Source of the DNA: Streptomyces sp. DT2A-34 | GTDB taxonomy: Bacteria; Actinomycetota; Actinomycetes; Streptomycetales; Streptomycetaceae | Assembly (NCBI RefSeq): GCF_030499515.1 | Contig: NZ_JASTWJ010000001.1 | Coordinates: 5,436,001 to 5,500,000 of the forward strand | DNA: 64,000 nt | Direction: 5' to 3' | In this document: positions 1 through 8,303 of the stretch, piece after piece | Position numbering within the stretch: the stretch's first letter is position 1 | Layout: each line of letters starts with the position of its first letter | Translations under genes and position numbers: made by a program | The notes under the pieces: generated by a model | What the model was told of the DNA's origin: nothing | The model's database searches: none | The model's input: only the letters and a program-made list of their open reading frames with translations

Positions 1-582
1 CAACCGGGCCGCGAGCCCGTCATCGGCCCCGTGCCGTGGATGCCGGTATCCCGCCAGCCAGCGGACGTTCACCATCCGCACCGGATCTACCTCGCCGACG
101 ACGCGGTATCCCCACCCCACCGCCTCACAAGCCGCCTGCGCCGCCGCGAACTTGGCCGCCGACCGTGCGTCGATCCGGTCCAACGGCCGACAGTCCACCA
201 CCAGCCCGCGCCCGTCCTCGAACCGAGCGAAGTAATCCGGAGCGTGCGAGACCCGCTTACCCTGATCGTCCTCCCAGAACAGCCACAACGGCTGCGACAG
301 CAGCCCCGTCACCTGCGGCGTGAAGTCGAGCAGCATCGCGTGATCCCGCTCCAGCCAGGACTCGAACCCCACGTGCCCGCCGGTCGTTGCCGACCAGTAC
401 AAGCCCGGGAAGTGCCGCTGTCCCCGGTACGACGGGAACCCACGCACTGGTAGCCCCGCCTCGAACTCGACGGTGTCCGCCTCGGTCAGCGGACATCGGT
501 GCTCACCATCGGCATTCCGCCAGCTGACCTCGAAGTCGGCACCTCTTGGCAGTGCGGTATCCGCAAGTCCACCCTGCTTCAT
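1..582 (-). CDS. TnsA-like transposase endonuclease subunit (partial, runs off left edge)
   Basis: An open frame of 194 codons from the ATG at 582 stays open to base 1, so the C-terminus lies outside the window. The protein resembles the TnsA-like endonuclease subunit of actinobacterial heteromeric (Tn7-type) transposases, which cuts the 5' ends of the element. Visible features are FESWLERDH (Glu74), APDYFARF (Asp116) and VVDCRP (Asp130-Arg132), at positions expected for a PD-(D/E)xK-type nuclease core, then the family-typical ending WLAGYRHPR. A GTG three codons upstream (591) is an alternative start; no well-spaced ribosome site decides between them. Partners such as TnsB/TnsC would be expected to the left, beyond the window. 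Confidence 0.8.
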   Translation of the reverse strand, partial: MKQGGLADTALPRGADFEVSWRNADGEHRCPLTEADTVEFEAGLPVRGFPSYRGQRHFPGLYWSATTGGHVGFESWLERDHAMLLDFTPQVTGLLSQPLWLFWEDDQGKRVSHAPDYFARFEDGRGLVVDCRPLDRIDARSAAKFAAAQAACEAVGWGYRVVGEVDPVRMVNVRWLAGYRHPRHGADDGLAARL

Positions 583-735
583 GTAGATCACTGTGCCGAA
601 CCGCTGGGACTGTGCCAGATCCTTCCTGATAAAACCGCTCGTGTGAGTGACTCAGGGAAGATCGATTACGCAATTCCTGTTAGCGGTAGGAGGAACCTTC
701 CACGTATGCGACTGTGAGGGTGTCGTTGGCTGGCT

Positions 736-2220
736 TCACCTTTTGGGGATGAGGGTATCGAAATTCCCTACGAGGGTGCTGACTTCATCTGGGCGCTCCT
801 GTGCCCAGATGGCGAGGAATGCATTAGCGACGACCATTCCAGCTGTGAAATCCAAATCCTCGCCGATCTGTTCGAAAATGACATGGCGATCGCGGTTAGT
901 CAAGGCTCGATCGGAAACTACCTGCTTGACCCGCTCCTGCGCGCTGGTCGGGAGCTGCATGGAGACCGTAAGCCTTGCAGCGATGTGTTCCAGTCTCCCT
1001 AGTACGACGTCAAAGATATGGGCCTCGGGATCTCCCTCACCAGGCAGCGTAAAGATTCGGCGATTGGGATCCGTCTTGTGTGCCTGGTCCCCGTCGACGA
1101 GGCAAACAGACGGGAAACTTGAAGTTGGGTCAAGGTTGTGCTGCTCGTTGACTTTGATCGCGGGGTCGGCTCCTCCCATTCCATGGATTTTGACCGCATC
1201 GATCTCGATCCCTCCGTGGTAACGAAGTGCAGTTGTCACCAGGAGTTCGGCAAACTTATCTTCAACGAAGATCGCAAGCTTGGCATCAATCTGGCCAGTG
1301 ATGGTTCGAAGCGCTTTGATGTCCAGCTTCCCTTGGAGAACCTCCCCGTTGTAGGCGGCCCAAATTGCCTTAGACGGCAGTGGCTCCAAGGCGTCGTTAC
1401 TGTGCGTTGAGAAGATGACCTGGCACGACTTGCGTAGGGCCACTTCGATCAGGTATTCGACCATTCGGCGAGTGGCGATGGGATGCAGTCCGTTCTCGAT
1501 CTCCTCGATCAAGATCATGGCTCCATCGGGCGCCTCCTCGATGGCCGAGACGATCCGGATAACACTGGCTTCGCCGGCCCCGAAGTGAAATTCGGAGTAC
1601 TCACTGCCGTCGGAATTTCGCGCCGCGAACATCGTTGCCCGTCCCTGCGCGTCGATCGAAAGGCGGTTGCAGCCCTGCATCTCCTTGGCGAGGATCTTCT
1701 CCACTGCAGCGACTACCGGAGCCGAAAGAGCTACCTCTTTTTCAGCGACGAACTTGTTGCCTACGGCCTTGACGAGTTCCCTACGCTCGGTAGCGGGTAC
1801 TGTGCGCGACACTCCGAAGAGAAGCACGGGACGTACGACCGCTTTGCGGTTCCACTTCAGCTGCGGGAAACTCGCTGTCCGTTGCAGGGGAAGGCGTGGG
1901 TTGAGTTTCTTGTCGATGATCTCGTACTCGATGACCCAGTCCTTCATGCTGGCGTCGTACTTGCCGCTCTTGGCGAAGAATTCGCCCGGGGCGATGTCCT
2001 TGTAGGCGATGCCCGCAGCTCCGAGGATGGTCGTCTTGCCGCCGCCGTTGGGTCCCACTACTGCGGTGACAGGAAAGTCGAAGCTGACAACTCGATCTTT
2101 GAACCCGCGTACTCGCTTCAGCGTGATCCGGCGAAGGTAAGCCCCGTAGTTGGTCGAGGCGACCTTCTCTTCGAGGCGCCGGATGTCGCCTTCGCGGATC
2201 TCGCTTCGGAAGTTGGTCAT
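736..2220 (-). CDS. OLD-like ATP-dependent endonuclease (AAA ATPase plus TOPRIM)
   Basis: A 494-residue protein with a Walker A motif GPNGGGKT at residues 56-63, an ABC/SMC-like acidic Walker B region (MILIEEIENGLHP) near 235-245 and an H-loop-like FSTHSNDAL. A C-terminal TOPRIM-like half carries FVEDKFAE and CLVDGDQ, the acidic metal-binding residues of OLD nucleases. This order is that of OLD-family proteins, which couple ATP hydrolysis to DNA cleavage and often act in phage defence. It lies upstream of the TnsA-like gene on the same strand, 153 bp away. Whether it is cargo of that element or an independent gene is not decided. Its G+C looks lower than that of its neighbours, consistent with transfer. 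Confidence 0.8.
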   Translation of the reverse strand: MTNFRSEIREGDIRRLEEKVASTNYGAYLRRITLKRVRGFKDRVVSFDFPVTAVVGPNGGGKTTILGAAGIAYKDIAPGEFFAKSGKYDASMKDWVIEYEIIDKKLNPRLPLQRTASFPQLKWNRKAVVRPVLLFGVSRTVPATERRELVKAVGNKFVAEKEVALSAPVVAAVEKILAKEMQGCNRLSIDAQGRATMFAARNSDGSEYSEFHFGAGEASVIRIVSAIEEAPDGAMILIEEIENGLHPIATRRMVEYLIEVALRKSCQVIFSTHSNDALEPLPSKAIWAAYNGEVLQGKLDIKALRTITGQIDAKLAIFVEDKFAELLVTTALRYHGGIEIDAVKIHGMGGADPAIKVNEQHNLDPTSSFPSVCLVDGDQAHKTDPNRRIFTLPGEGDPEAHIFDVVLGRLEHIAARLTVSMQLPTSAQERVKQVVSDRALTNRDRHVIFEQIGEDLDFTAGMVVANAFLAIWAQERPDEVSTLVGNFDTLIPKR

Positions 2221-2522
2221 GGAGCACGTCCCTACGCTTATGGATGGCCTACCGCGCCGTGAGCGCGCGAGGGAGGGGTCGACTCGCGCGGCTCCGTGTG
2301 CACATTACTCTGATAGGGCGCGTAGGGAGCCACGGTTCGCGCGGTTGGGCGTCGACGGGCGCGGCTGCCTCGGCGTGACGCGCCGTGGGTCAAATGGCGA
2401 TGTCAGATCCGGCGGGACCCGCTCAACTCGTGCGGCAGGTCCCCTGGGACTCTGTCAGTTTCGTTGGGAACGGACACCTCCTGCTCAGTTCCTGAACCCC
2501 CGTCACGTGGCGTGGCGCACTT
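2221..2522. other. Divergent intergenic region between OLD-like gene and XRE regulator
   Basis: No gene is visible in this spacer. It is G+C rich with short degenerate repeats of the CGCGC/GCGCG type. It must hold the promoter of the leftward OLD-like gene and probably the junction between accessory DNA and conserved core DNA, but I could not see a convincing transposon end or target duplication. Confidence 0.5.
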
Positions 2523-2542
2523 TTGCAAGCGGGTGCTTGCAA
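2523..2542. promoter_or_regulatory. Perfect palindrome upstream of the XRE regulator, probable operator
   Basis: TTGCAAGC and its exact complement GCTTGCAA are separated by GGGT, 31 bases before the start codon at 2573. It is AT-rich within GC-rich DNA and well placed to overlap a promoter. An autoregulatory operator for the XRE protein encoded next to it is the simplest reading; that is inference. Confidence 0.55.
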
Positions 2543-2572
2543 TAGTTAGCGAGGGTGAGGCAAGGTGGAGGC

Positions 2573-3190
2573 ATGGCATCGCTCAACGTCGGCAATCTCG
2601 GTGAGTATCTGCGTGAGCAGCGGCGCAACGCGCAGCTGTCACTGCGGCAACTCGCGGATGCCGCGGGGGTGTCCAATCCGTATCTGAGCCAGATCGAGCG
2701 CGGGCTGCGCAAGCCGAGCGCGGAGGTGTTGCAGCAGGTCGCCAAGGCGCTGCGGATCTCCGCCGAGACGCTGTACGTCCGGGCCGGCATCCTCGACGCC
2801 GAGCGGGACCGGGACGAGGTGGAGACGCGCGCCGTCATCCTCGCCGATCCCACGCTGAACGAGCGGCAGAAGCAGGTGCTGCTCCAGATCTACGAATCCT
2901 TCCGCAAGGAGAACGGGTTCGGGATATCCCCCGAGGCGGGCGATGCTGCCGAGGTGGTCGAGGCTGTCGAGGCAGTGGAAGCCGTCGCGTCGGCCGAGGC
3001 CGTTTCGAGCGACGGTCACCCCGACGGTGCGGCTGACGCTCAGGGCAGTGACACCGCCGTACGCCGCAAGCCCGCCGCGCGCCGTACCCGCACGACGCGA
3101 GCGACCCGCACGACCCGCACCACCCGTACGTCCGACGGCAACGACGCCGACCCGCAGAACCCGAACGACCCCCAGCAGTCGGCCGGCTGA
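2573..3190 (+). CDS. XRE-family helix-turn-helix regulator with basic C-terminal tail
   Basis: The ATG at 2573 is preceded by AAGGTGGAG and is preferred to the in-frame GTG at 2555. The 205-residue product begins with a canonical HTH_3 domain (about residues 9-65: LREQRRNAQLSLRQLADAAGVSNPYLSQIE is split by the usual recognition helix), then a short helical segment. An Ala/Glu/Val repeat (VEAVEAVEAV) and a Thr/Arg tail (TRTTRATRTTRTTRTT) follow. It is a conserved Streptomyces DNA-binding protein, immediately upstream of the HBHA-like gene (71 bp) and probably co-transcribed with it. The basic tail may add non-specific DNA contact. Confidence 0.85.
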   Translation: MASLNVGNLGEYLREQRRNAQLSLRQLADAAGVSNPYLSQIERGLRKPSAEVLQQVAKALRISAETLYVRAGILDAERDRDEVETRAVILADPTLNERQKQVLLQIYESFRKENGFGISPEAGDAAEVVEAVEAVEAVASAEAVSSDGHPDGAADAQGSDTAVRRKPAARRTRTTRATRTTRTTRTSDGNDADPQNPNDPQQSAG

Positions 3191-3261
3191 CCACGCGCAC
3201 CGGCAGGCCGACCGCGGGACCCAAAACCCTCACCTCGAAGCAACCCGGGAGGACCATCACC

Positions 3262-3954
3262 ATGGCCATCACCGACGACCTGCGTAAGACCTTCAGCGAC
3301 CCGACCCCCTTCTACTTCGCCGCCGGCACCGCGGACCTGGCTCTCCAGCAGGCCAAGAAGGTGCCCGGCCTGGTGGACCAGCTGCGCGCCGAGGCGCCGG
3401 CCCGGATCGAGGCCGTTCGCAACACCGACCCCAAGGCCGTCCAGGAGAAGGCCACCGCCCGCGCCAAGGAGGCCGGCGCCAAGGCCAAGGGGGCGCAGGA
3501 GACCCTCCAGGCCAAGGTCAACGAGCTCATCGGCAGCCTGGACGCCGACATCAAGAAGTTCGGCAGCAACCTGGACGCGGACTTCAAGAAGTTCGGCAGC
3601 AGCATCGACGCCGACCTGAAGAAGTTCGGCGAGAGCGCCCAGGACCTCGCGCTGCGCACCGTCGGCGTCGCCGCCGAGTACGCCGTGAAGGCCCGCGAGA
3701 CCTACGAGAAGGTCGCCGAGCACGGCGAGCAGGCCGTGAAGACCTGGCGCGGCGAGGCCGCCGAGGAGATCGAGGAGCTCGCGGTCGCCGTCGAGCCGAA
3801 GGCTGAGCCGGTCGAGGTCAAGGAGGACAAGGCCGAGGCCAAGCCCGCCGAGACCCCGTTCGCCGCGGAGGCCGCCGCGGCGAAGAAGCCCGCCGCCAAG
3901 AAGACCACGCCCCGCAAGACCACCGCCAAGAAGACGACTCCGCCCGCCAGGTAA
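3262..3954 (+). CDS. Heparin-binding haemagglutinin-like (HBHA) coiled-coil protein
   Basis: A 230-residue highly charged helical protein without a signal peptide. It resembles mycobacterial HBHA in layout: an N-terminal segment, a long Ala/Lys/Glu coiled coil and a Lys/Pro/Ala-rich tail (KKPAAKKTTPRKTTAKK). Three consecutive copies of an 11-12 residue unit of the form LDADxKKFGS occur at about residues 93-128. The tail also resembles histone-H1-like proteins, so binding to DNA or an anionic polymer is possible. The ribosome site GGGAGGA lies before the ATG at 3262. Its function in Streptomyces is not established; the call rests on family resemblance. Confidence 0.75.
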   Translation: MAITDDLRKTFSDPTPFYFAAGTADLALQQAKKVPGLVDQLRAEAPARIEAVRNTDPKAVQEKATARAKEAGAKAKGAQETLQAKVNELIGSLDADIKKFGSNLDADFKKFGSSIDADLKKFGESAQDLALRTVGVAAEYAVKARETYEKVAEHGEQAVKTWRGEAAEEIEELAVAVEPKAEPVEVKEDKAEAKPAETPFAAEAAAAKKPAAKKTTPRKTTAKKTTPPAR

Positions 3955-4077
3955 CACGGACGAGTGAAGAAGAGCGGTTGGACACGGGCCGGGCACTTAC
4001 ACAGTGCTCGGCCCGTTGTTCGGGTAGCGGGTCCGCTGTTGCGGGTACGGTGACCGCGTAGGTACGAGCCGAATCGG

Positions 4078-4428
4078 GTGGTGGACGTTGTGCTGATGCA
4101 GGGCTTCGCGGGGTTCATGTGGCTGCTGAGCATGGGCCTGATCCTTTTCAGCGGCTTCGCGCTGATCGACGCCGCCACGCGCCGCGAGGACGCCTACCGC
4201 GCGGCCGACAAGAAGACCAAGCCGTTCTGGCTGATCATCCTCGGGCTCGCCTTCATCGTGAACCTGATCTTCAACATCCTGTCGTTCCTGCCGATCATCG
4301 GCCTCATCGCGACGATCGTGTACATGGTCGACGTACGCCCCGCGATCAAGGGTCTTCCGGGCGGTGGCCGGAGCCGGCGGGGTTCTAGCAGCGACGGCCC
4401 GTACGGCCCGTGGAACGGCGGCAGGTAA
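4078..4428 (+). CDS. DUF2516 family membrane protein
   Basis: About 116 residues with two to three hydrophobic segments (residues 5-28, 49-70, 72-86) separated by the charged stretch RREDAYRAADKKTK, and a Gly/Ser-rich cytoplasmic tail. This matches DUF2516, small integral membrane proteins conserved in actinobacteria with no assigned function. The start is uncertain: GTG at 4078 gives the longest form, while the ATG at 4096 would still keep the first membrane helix. Neither has a strong ribosome site. Confidence 0.75.
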   Translation: MVDVVLMQGFAGFMWLLSMGLILFSGFALIDAATRREDAYRAADKKTKPFWLIILGLAFIVNLIFNILSFLPIIGLIATIVYMVDVRPAIKGLPGGGRSRRGSSSDGPYGPWNGGR

Positions 4429-4498
4429 GCAGGCGGGCTTACGCCCATGCACCCCATGCCCTCAGCGGCGAGGGCTGCCCCGTAACGGCGAGTCCCGC

Positions 4499-4594
4499 TC
4501 AAACCGCCCGGTCCAGCAGCACTCAAGCGGCCCGGCCCAGCAGCACTCAAGCGGCCCGGCCCAGCAGCGCTTATACCGCCCGGTCCAGCAACAG
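4499..4594 (-). repeat. Four 24-bp tandem repeats covering the 3' end of the PP2C gene
   Basis: Four head-to-tail 24-bp units carry stop codons on the minus strand at 4571, 4547, 4523 and 4499, exactly 24 bp apart and in one reading phase. Read in that phase the units encode LLLDRAV*, ALLGRAA*, VLLGRAA* and VLLDRAV*. The last eight codons of the neighbouring gene, stop included, have therefore been amplified. Confidence 0.9.
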
Positions 4595-5875
4595 CACCGC
4601 CACGTCGTCCGTCAGCTCCCCGCCATTGAGGTCCCGAACCTCATTGACCGAGGCCCGCAGCAGCGCCTCCCCGCGCAACCCCTCGTCGATCTGCCGGCGC
4701 ACCATCTCCACCATGCCGTCCTGGCCGAGCCGTTCCCGGCCCTCACCGACACGGCCCTCGATCAAGCCGTCGGTGTAGAGCATCAGACTCCACTCCGCCC
4801 CCAGCTTGACCTCCATCCGCGGCCACCGAGCCCCGGGCAGCAGCCCGAGCGCGGGCCCGTTGTTGTCGTACGGCAACAACTGCGCGGGCCGACCGGGCCG
4901 GGCCAGCAGCGGTGACGGATGCCCCGCCAGGCACAGCCCCGCCCGTCGGCCGTCCGGCGCGATGTCCACCGTGCAGAGGGTCGCGAAGATCTCGTCGTCG
5001 GCCCGCTCGTGTTCGAGGACCTGCTGGAGCGTGCCCAGCAGAGCGTCCCCGCACAGTCCCGCCAGCGTCAGCGCCCGCCAGGCGATCCGCAGCTCCACAC
5101 CGAGCGCGGCCTCGTCGGGCCCGTGCCCGCAGACGTCGCCGATCATGGCGTGCACGGTGCCGTCGGCAGTGCGGACGACGTCGTAGAAGTCACCACCGAG
5201 CAGGGCACGCGAGCGCCCCGGCCGGTACCGCGCGGCGAACCGCAGCGAGGAGCCCTCCAGCAGCGGCGTGGGCAGCAGACCGCGCTCCAGCCGCCGGTTC
5301 TCCTGCGCCCGCATCCGGCCCTCGGCAAGACGCCGCTCGGCCGTGTCGGAACGTTTCCGCTCAACGGCGTACCGGATCGCCCGGCTCAGCAGCCGCCCGT
5401 CCAGCTCGTCCCGGAAGAGGTAGTCCTGCGCACCGACGCGCACGGCCTCCGCGCCGCGCTCGGCGTCGCCGGAGGCGGTGAGCGCGAGCACGGCATGCCG
5501 GGGCGCGAGCTCCAGGACGTGCTTGAGCACGGCCAGCTCGTCGTCGTCGGTGAGGCGGCCGGGCGCCGAGAGCGCGAGGTCCAGCAGGATGCAGTGGACG
5601 TCGTCGGTCAGCAGCCGCTCGGCCTCGGTGAGGTTGCGGGCGGTGCGCACCCGGATGGGGTTGCCGGCCGAGTCGAGCAGCTCGGGCACGATCGCCGAGC
5701 CGCCGGGATCGTCCTCGATCAACAGCAGCGTCAGGTTGGTGTGGGTGGTGTTCTCGACCGTCTCTTCCTTACGCGGGGCCTCTTCCCGGGAGGTGCCGCC
5801 GCCTGGGGACGCGGCCTGCGCCTGACCACTCTCCACGGCCGGGATCGCTCTCTGCCGCGGTATGGGTACGGGCAT
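4571..5875 (-). CDS. Response-regulator/PP2C (SpoIIE-type) serine phosphatase
   Basis: The ATG at 5875 follows GGAAGGAA; the longer frame back to 6010 lacks a ribosome site. The 434-residue product has a variable N-terminus, a receiver domain (about 46-165; acidic pair Glu55-Asp56, phosphoacceptor Asp99, Thr133) and a short helical linker. A PP2C/SpoIIE phosphatase domain (about 210-434) follows, with metal-ligand motifs GGDFYD (228-233) and IGDVCGHG. The usual receiver lysine appears to be Arg155 (LFRDEL), so its signalling may be atypical. Such proteins dephosphorylate anti-sigma-antagonists in stress pathways. The substrate is not evident here, as no anti-sigma gene is adjacent. Confidence 0.85.
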   Translation of the reverse strand: MPVPIPRQRAIPAVESGQAQAASPGGGTSREEAPRKEETVENTTHTNLTLLLIEDDPGGSAIVPELLDSAGNPIRVRTARNLTEAERLLTDDVHCILLDLALSAPGRLTDDDELAVLKHVLELAPRHAVLALTASGDAERGAEAVRVGAQDYLFRDELDGRLLSRAIRYAVERKRSDTAERRLAEGRMRAQENRRLERGLLPTPLLEGSSLRFAARYRPGRSRALLGGDFYDVVRTADGTVHAMIGDVCGHGPDEAALGVELRIAWRALTLAGLCGDALLGTLQQVLEHERADDEIFATLCTVDIAPDGRRAGLCLAGHPSPLLARPGRPAQLLPYDNNGPALGLLPGARWPRMEVKLGAEWSLMLYTDGLIEGRVGEGRERLGQDGMVEMVRRQIDEGLRGEALLRASVNEVRDLNGGELTDDVAVLLLDRAV

Positions 5876-6212
5876 CGTCTTGAGTTCCTTCCCTCCCCCG
5901 AGGGCATGGTGGGAACGAGGGACCTCGATCCACCGACGGGGACCATAGCGGTAGTCGGCGGCGCAACGGAATGGTGTGAGCCACGCCGCGTGGGCGTCGG
6001 CCACTGTCATATGCCGCGTTCCCTACCGCAGTTGGACAGGCTGGATGGGAGTCAGGGATGACGAACGTCACGTTCCCCCAGCGTTTGGGAGCGAGGTGAC
6101 GTGGGGCGGGTCACGTGGCGGGGCTCACGTCCCAGAGGCCACGAAACGCCCCGAACCCGCACGCACCGCGGAATCCCCTCGCACCAGGGAATCCCCGCAC
6201 GTCGACGAATCC
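5876..6212. other. Intergenic region between NlpC/P60 and PP2C genes
   Basis: No gene was found. The stretch holds the PP2C promoter region (towards 5876), degenerate repeats of GTGACGT/GGTCACGTG type around 6095-6135, and three imperfect ~18-bp copies starting GGAATCC between 6169 and 6215. No clear terminator for the NlpC gene was seen. Confidence 0.4.
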
Positions 6213-7283
6213 TCACGCATCGGGCCGAACCACCCCGAGAATCGGCATCGAACCGGCCCCCGCGACGGTCACGGTCCGCCCCGGACGCGGGGCGTGGATG
6301 ATGGCGCCGTCGCCGATGTACATGGCCACATGACTGGCGTCGGCGTTGTAGATGATGAGGTCACCGGGGCGCATGTCCTCGATGTCGATGCGCTCCAACT
6401 GCTTCCACTGCTCCTGCGAGGTCCGCGGGATCCCCTGCCCGGCGCTGGCCCACGCCTGTGACGTAAGCCCGGAACAGTCGTACGTCTTCGGCCCCTCGGC
6501 GCCCCATTCGTACGGTTTGCCCAGCTGCTCCGTGGCGTACTCGACGGCCTTGCGCCCCTCTTCGGACGCCTCGCCCTTGATGTCCTCCAGGATGCCAGAG
6601 TCCAGCCAGGCGGTCTGCGCCTTGTAGGCGGCCTCCTTCTCCAACTCGGCGAGCCGCTCCTTCTCTTCCTCCTCCAGCCGGGATTCGAGCTGTTCGGCCG
6701 CCTTGATCTGCTTCTCGATCCTCTTCTGGGCGGCGGCCTTGGTCTTGCGCCCCGCCTCCAGCTTCTGCCACTGGGCGGAGGCGTCCTTGGCGTACAGCTC
6801 CAAGTCCTGCTGGATGCGGGTCATCTCCGCCAGCAGCCCCTTGGTCGCGCGCTGACCCTGCAGCACCCGGCCCGTGCCGTCGAGGAAGGCCTGCGGGTCG
6901 TCACTGAGCATCAGCTTCGCCTCGTCGGGCAGTCCGCCGGACCGGTACTGCGCGGCAGCCGCGGCCCCTGCCCGCTTCTTCAACTCGGCCAGCCGGTCCT
7001 GCCCTTTGACGATCCTCTTCGCCAGCGCGACGATCTCGGCGGACTGCTTCTCGGCCGCCTCCTCGGCGGCGTTGTACTCGTCGGTGGCGACGGCCGCGGC
7101 GTGGTAGAGCTTCTCGAGCCGCTTGCGAACGACCTCAAGGTCCTTGTTCGACACAGTGGTCGGGGACGAGGCACTCGGTGACGGGGAGGGCGCCGCGAAC
7201 GCCGTACCCGGCGCCGCCAGCACGGTGACCGCACAGACGACGGTCACAGCCGCAGTGATCAGGCCGCGCTTGCCCGAACCCAT
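6213..7283 (-). CDS. Secreted NlpC/P60 (C40) peptidoglycan endopeptidase
   Basis: A 356-residue exported protein. The ATG at 7283, nine bases after GGGGG, is preferred to the TTG five codons earlier. A Sec signal peptide (GTAFAA) ends near residue 31, followed by a long Ala/Glu/Lys coiled coil (about 45-225) like that of PcsB/RipA-type hydrolases. The C-terminal NlpC/P60 domain has catalytic Cys270 (YDCSGLT), His318 (ASHVAMY) and His330 (IIHAPR). It would cut peptide cross-links in the wall, with the coiled coil controlling or tethering activity. Single gene with its own promoter. I looked for a c-di-AMP (ydaO) riboswitch, common before such genes in Streptomyces, and did not see one. Confidence 0.9.
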   Translation of the reverse strand: MGSGKRGLITAAVTVVCAVTVLAAPGTAFAAPSPSPSASSPTTVSNKDLEVVRKRLEKLYHAAAVATDEYNAAEEAAEKQSAEIVALAKRIVKGQDRLAELKKRAGAAAAAQYRSGGLPDEAKLMLSDDPQAFLDGTGRVLQGQRATKGLLAEMTRIQQDLELYAKDASAQWQKLEAGRKTKAAAQKRIEKQIKAAEQLESRLEEEEKERLAELEKEAAYKAQTAWLDSGILEDIKGEASEEGRKAVEYATEQLGKPYEWGAEGPKTYDCSGLTSQAWASAGQGIPRTSQEQWKQLERIDIEDMRPGDLIIYNADASHVAMYIGDGAIIHAPRPGRTVTVAGAGSMPILGVVRPDA

Positions 7284-7397
7284 ACCTGTTGCCCCCAAAC
7301 TGATGTCCCGTCAGTAACTTACGAACGTCCGGGGGATCGTGCCATGTCGGCGCGCAAAGTGACAGAGGTCTGCTTCCCCCGTTCCCTCCCCGTCATG

Positions 7398-7439
7398 ACG
7401 ATCTCCCCGCCTTTGTGACGAACGACTCGCGGAGATCGT
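7398..7439. other. Inverted repeat between methyltransferase and NlpC genes
   Basis: ACGATCTCC (7398-7406) and its exact complement GGAGATCGT (7431-7439) are 24 bp apart. The repeat lies 18 bases downstream of the methyltransferase stop and upstream of the NlpC promoter. It may be a terminator for the first or an operator for the second. Confidence 0.4.
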
Positions 7440-7456
7440 TCCCCCATTCCACGGAG

Positions 7457-8275
7457 TCAGACGCGCGGAGCCAACGCCTCCCACCGCACGGTCACTTCAC
7501 CCTGCCGCCACCGCACCGGCCCGTCCGCCACCGGCCAGTCGACGGCGAGATCCCGCACAGCCCTCATCCACCGCTGACGTGCGCCGTACGACGCATAGGG
7601 CGCGGCAGCGGCCCAGGCGCGGTCGAAGTCACGCAAAAAGGCATGAACAGGCTCGCCGGGAACATTGCGATGGATGAGCGCCTTCGGCAAGCGCTCGGCA
7701 AGGTCCGAAGGCCGCTCCAGCGAACCCAGCCGGGTCGCGAAGGTCACCGTACGAGGCCCTTCCGGCCCGAGCGCGACCCACACATGCCGACGCCCGATCT
7801 CGTCGCAGGTCCCCTCGACGAGCAGCCCTCCACGGCACCCCCTCCCCGGATCGGCCGGCGCGAGCCGAGCACACAGCCGCTCCCAGACCCCGGCGACCTC
7901 GCCCTCCTCGTACTGCCGCAGCACATTCGCCGCCCGCACCAGCACCGGCCGCCGCGCCACAGGAATCTCGAACCCCCCGTGCCGAAACACGAGCCCCTCC
8001 CGCTCATACGGCTTCGCGGCCGCGACCCGCGCCGGTTCGATCTCCACCCCCACCACCCGCACACCGGGCGCGACGGCCCGCAGCCGACCGAGCAACTCCA
8101 CCGCGGTCCAGGGGGCGGCGCCGTACCCGAGATCCACGGCAACCGGATCGACGGCACGACGCAACTCGACCCCATACGTGCCGGCGATCCAGCGGTCCAT
8201 ACGGCGCAGCCGATTGGGATTGGTGGTCCCACGCGTGACGGTGCCCACGGGTCGGGCGAAGGCGCGGGATGTCAT
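7457..8275 (-). CDS. Class I SAM-dependent methyltransferase-like protein
   Basis: A 272-residue protein conserved beside mshA in Streptomyces. It has a Rossmann-like region with a SAM-binding glycine loop (VDLGYGAAPWTAVEL) and an acidic strand (VVGVEIEPARV). The middle contains VEGTCDEIGRRHVWV. The start was taken at the ATG at 8275 (MTSRAFARPV); no strong ribosome site precedes it, so translation may be leaderless or start elsewhere. The substrate is unknown. The gene is divergent from mshA, separated by a dispersed repeat and the mshA promoter. Confidence 0.75.
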   Translation of the reverse strand: MTSRAFARPVGTVTRGTTNPNRLRRMDRWIAGTYGVELRRAVDPVAVDLGYGAAPWTAVELLGRLRAVAPGVRVVGVEIEPARVAAAKPYEREGLVFRHGGFEIPVARRPVLVRAANVLRQYEEGEVAGVWERLCARLAPADPGRGCRGGLLVEGTCDEIGRRHVWVALGPEGPRTVTFATRLGSLERPSDLAERLPKALIHRNVPGEPVHAFLRDFDRAWAAAAPYASYGARQRWMRAVRDLAVDWPVADGPVRWRQGEVTVRWEALAPRV

Positions 8276-8303
8276 GCATACGAGAGTAAGGGCGGCCCGC
8301 ACC

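Noticed and set aside
583..735. Defined transposon end with terminal inverted repeat
   Set aside because: A TGTGAGGGTGTCG-like string near 710 is suggestive, but no matching partner or target duplication can be seen without the left part of the element.
7284..7456. c-di-AMP (ydaO-type) riboswitch before the NlpC/P60 gene
   Set aside because: The spacer is only 173 bp and I could not find the conserved riboswitch core; only a simple inverted repeat is present.
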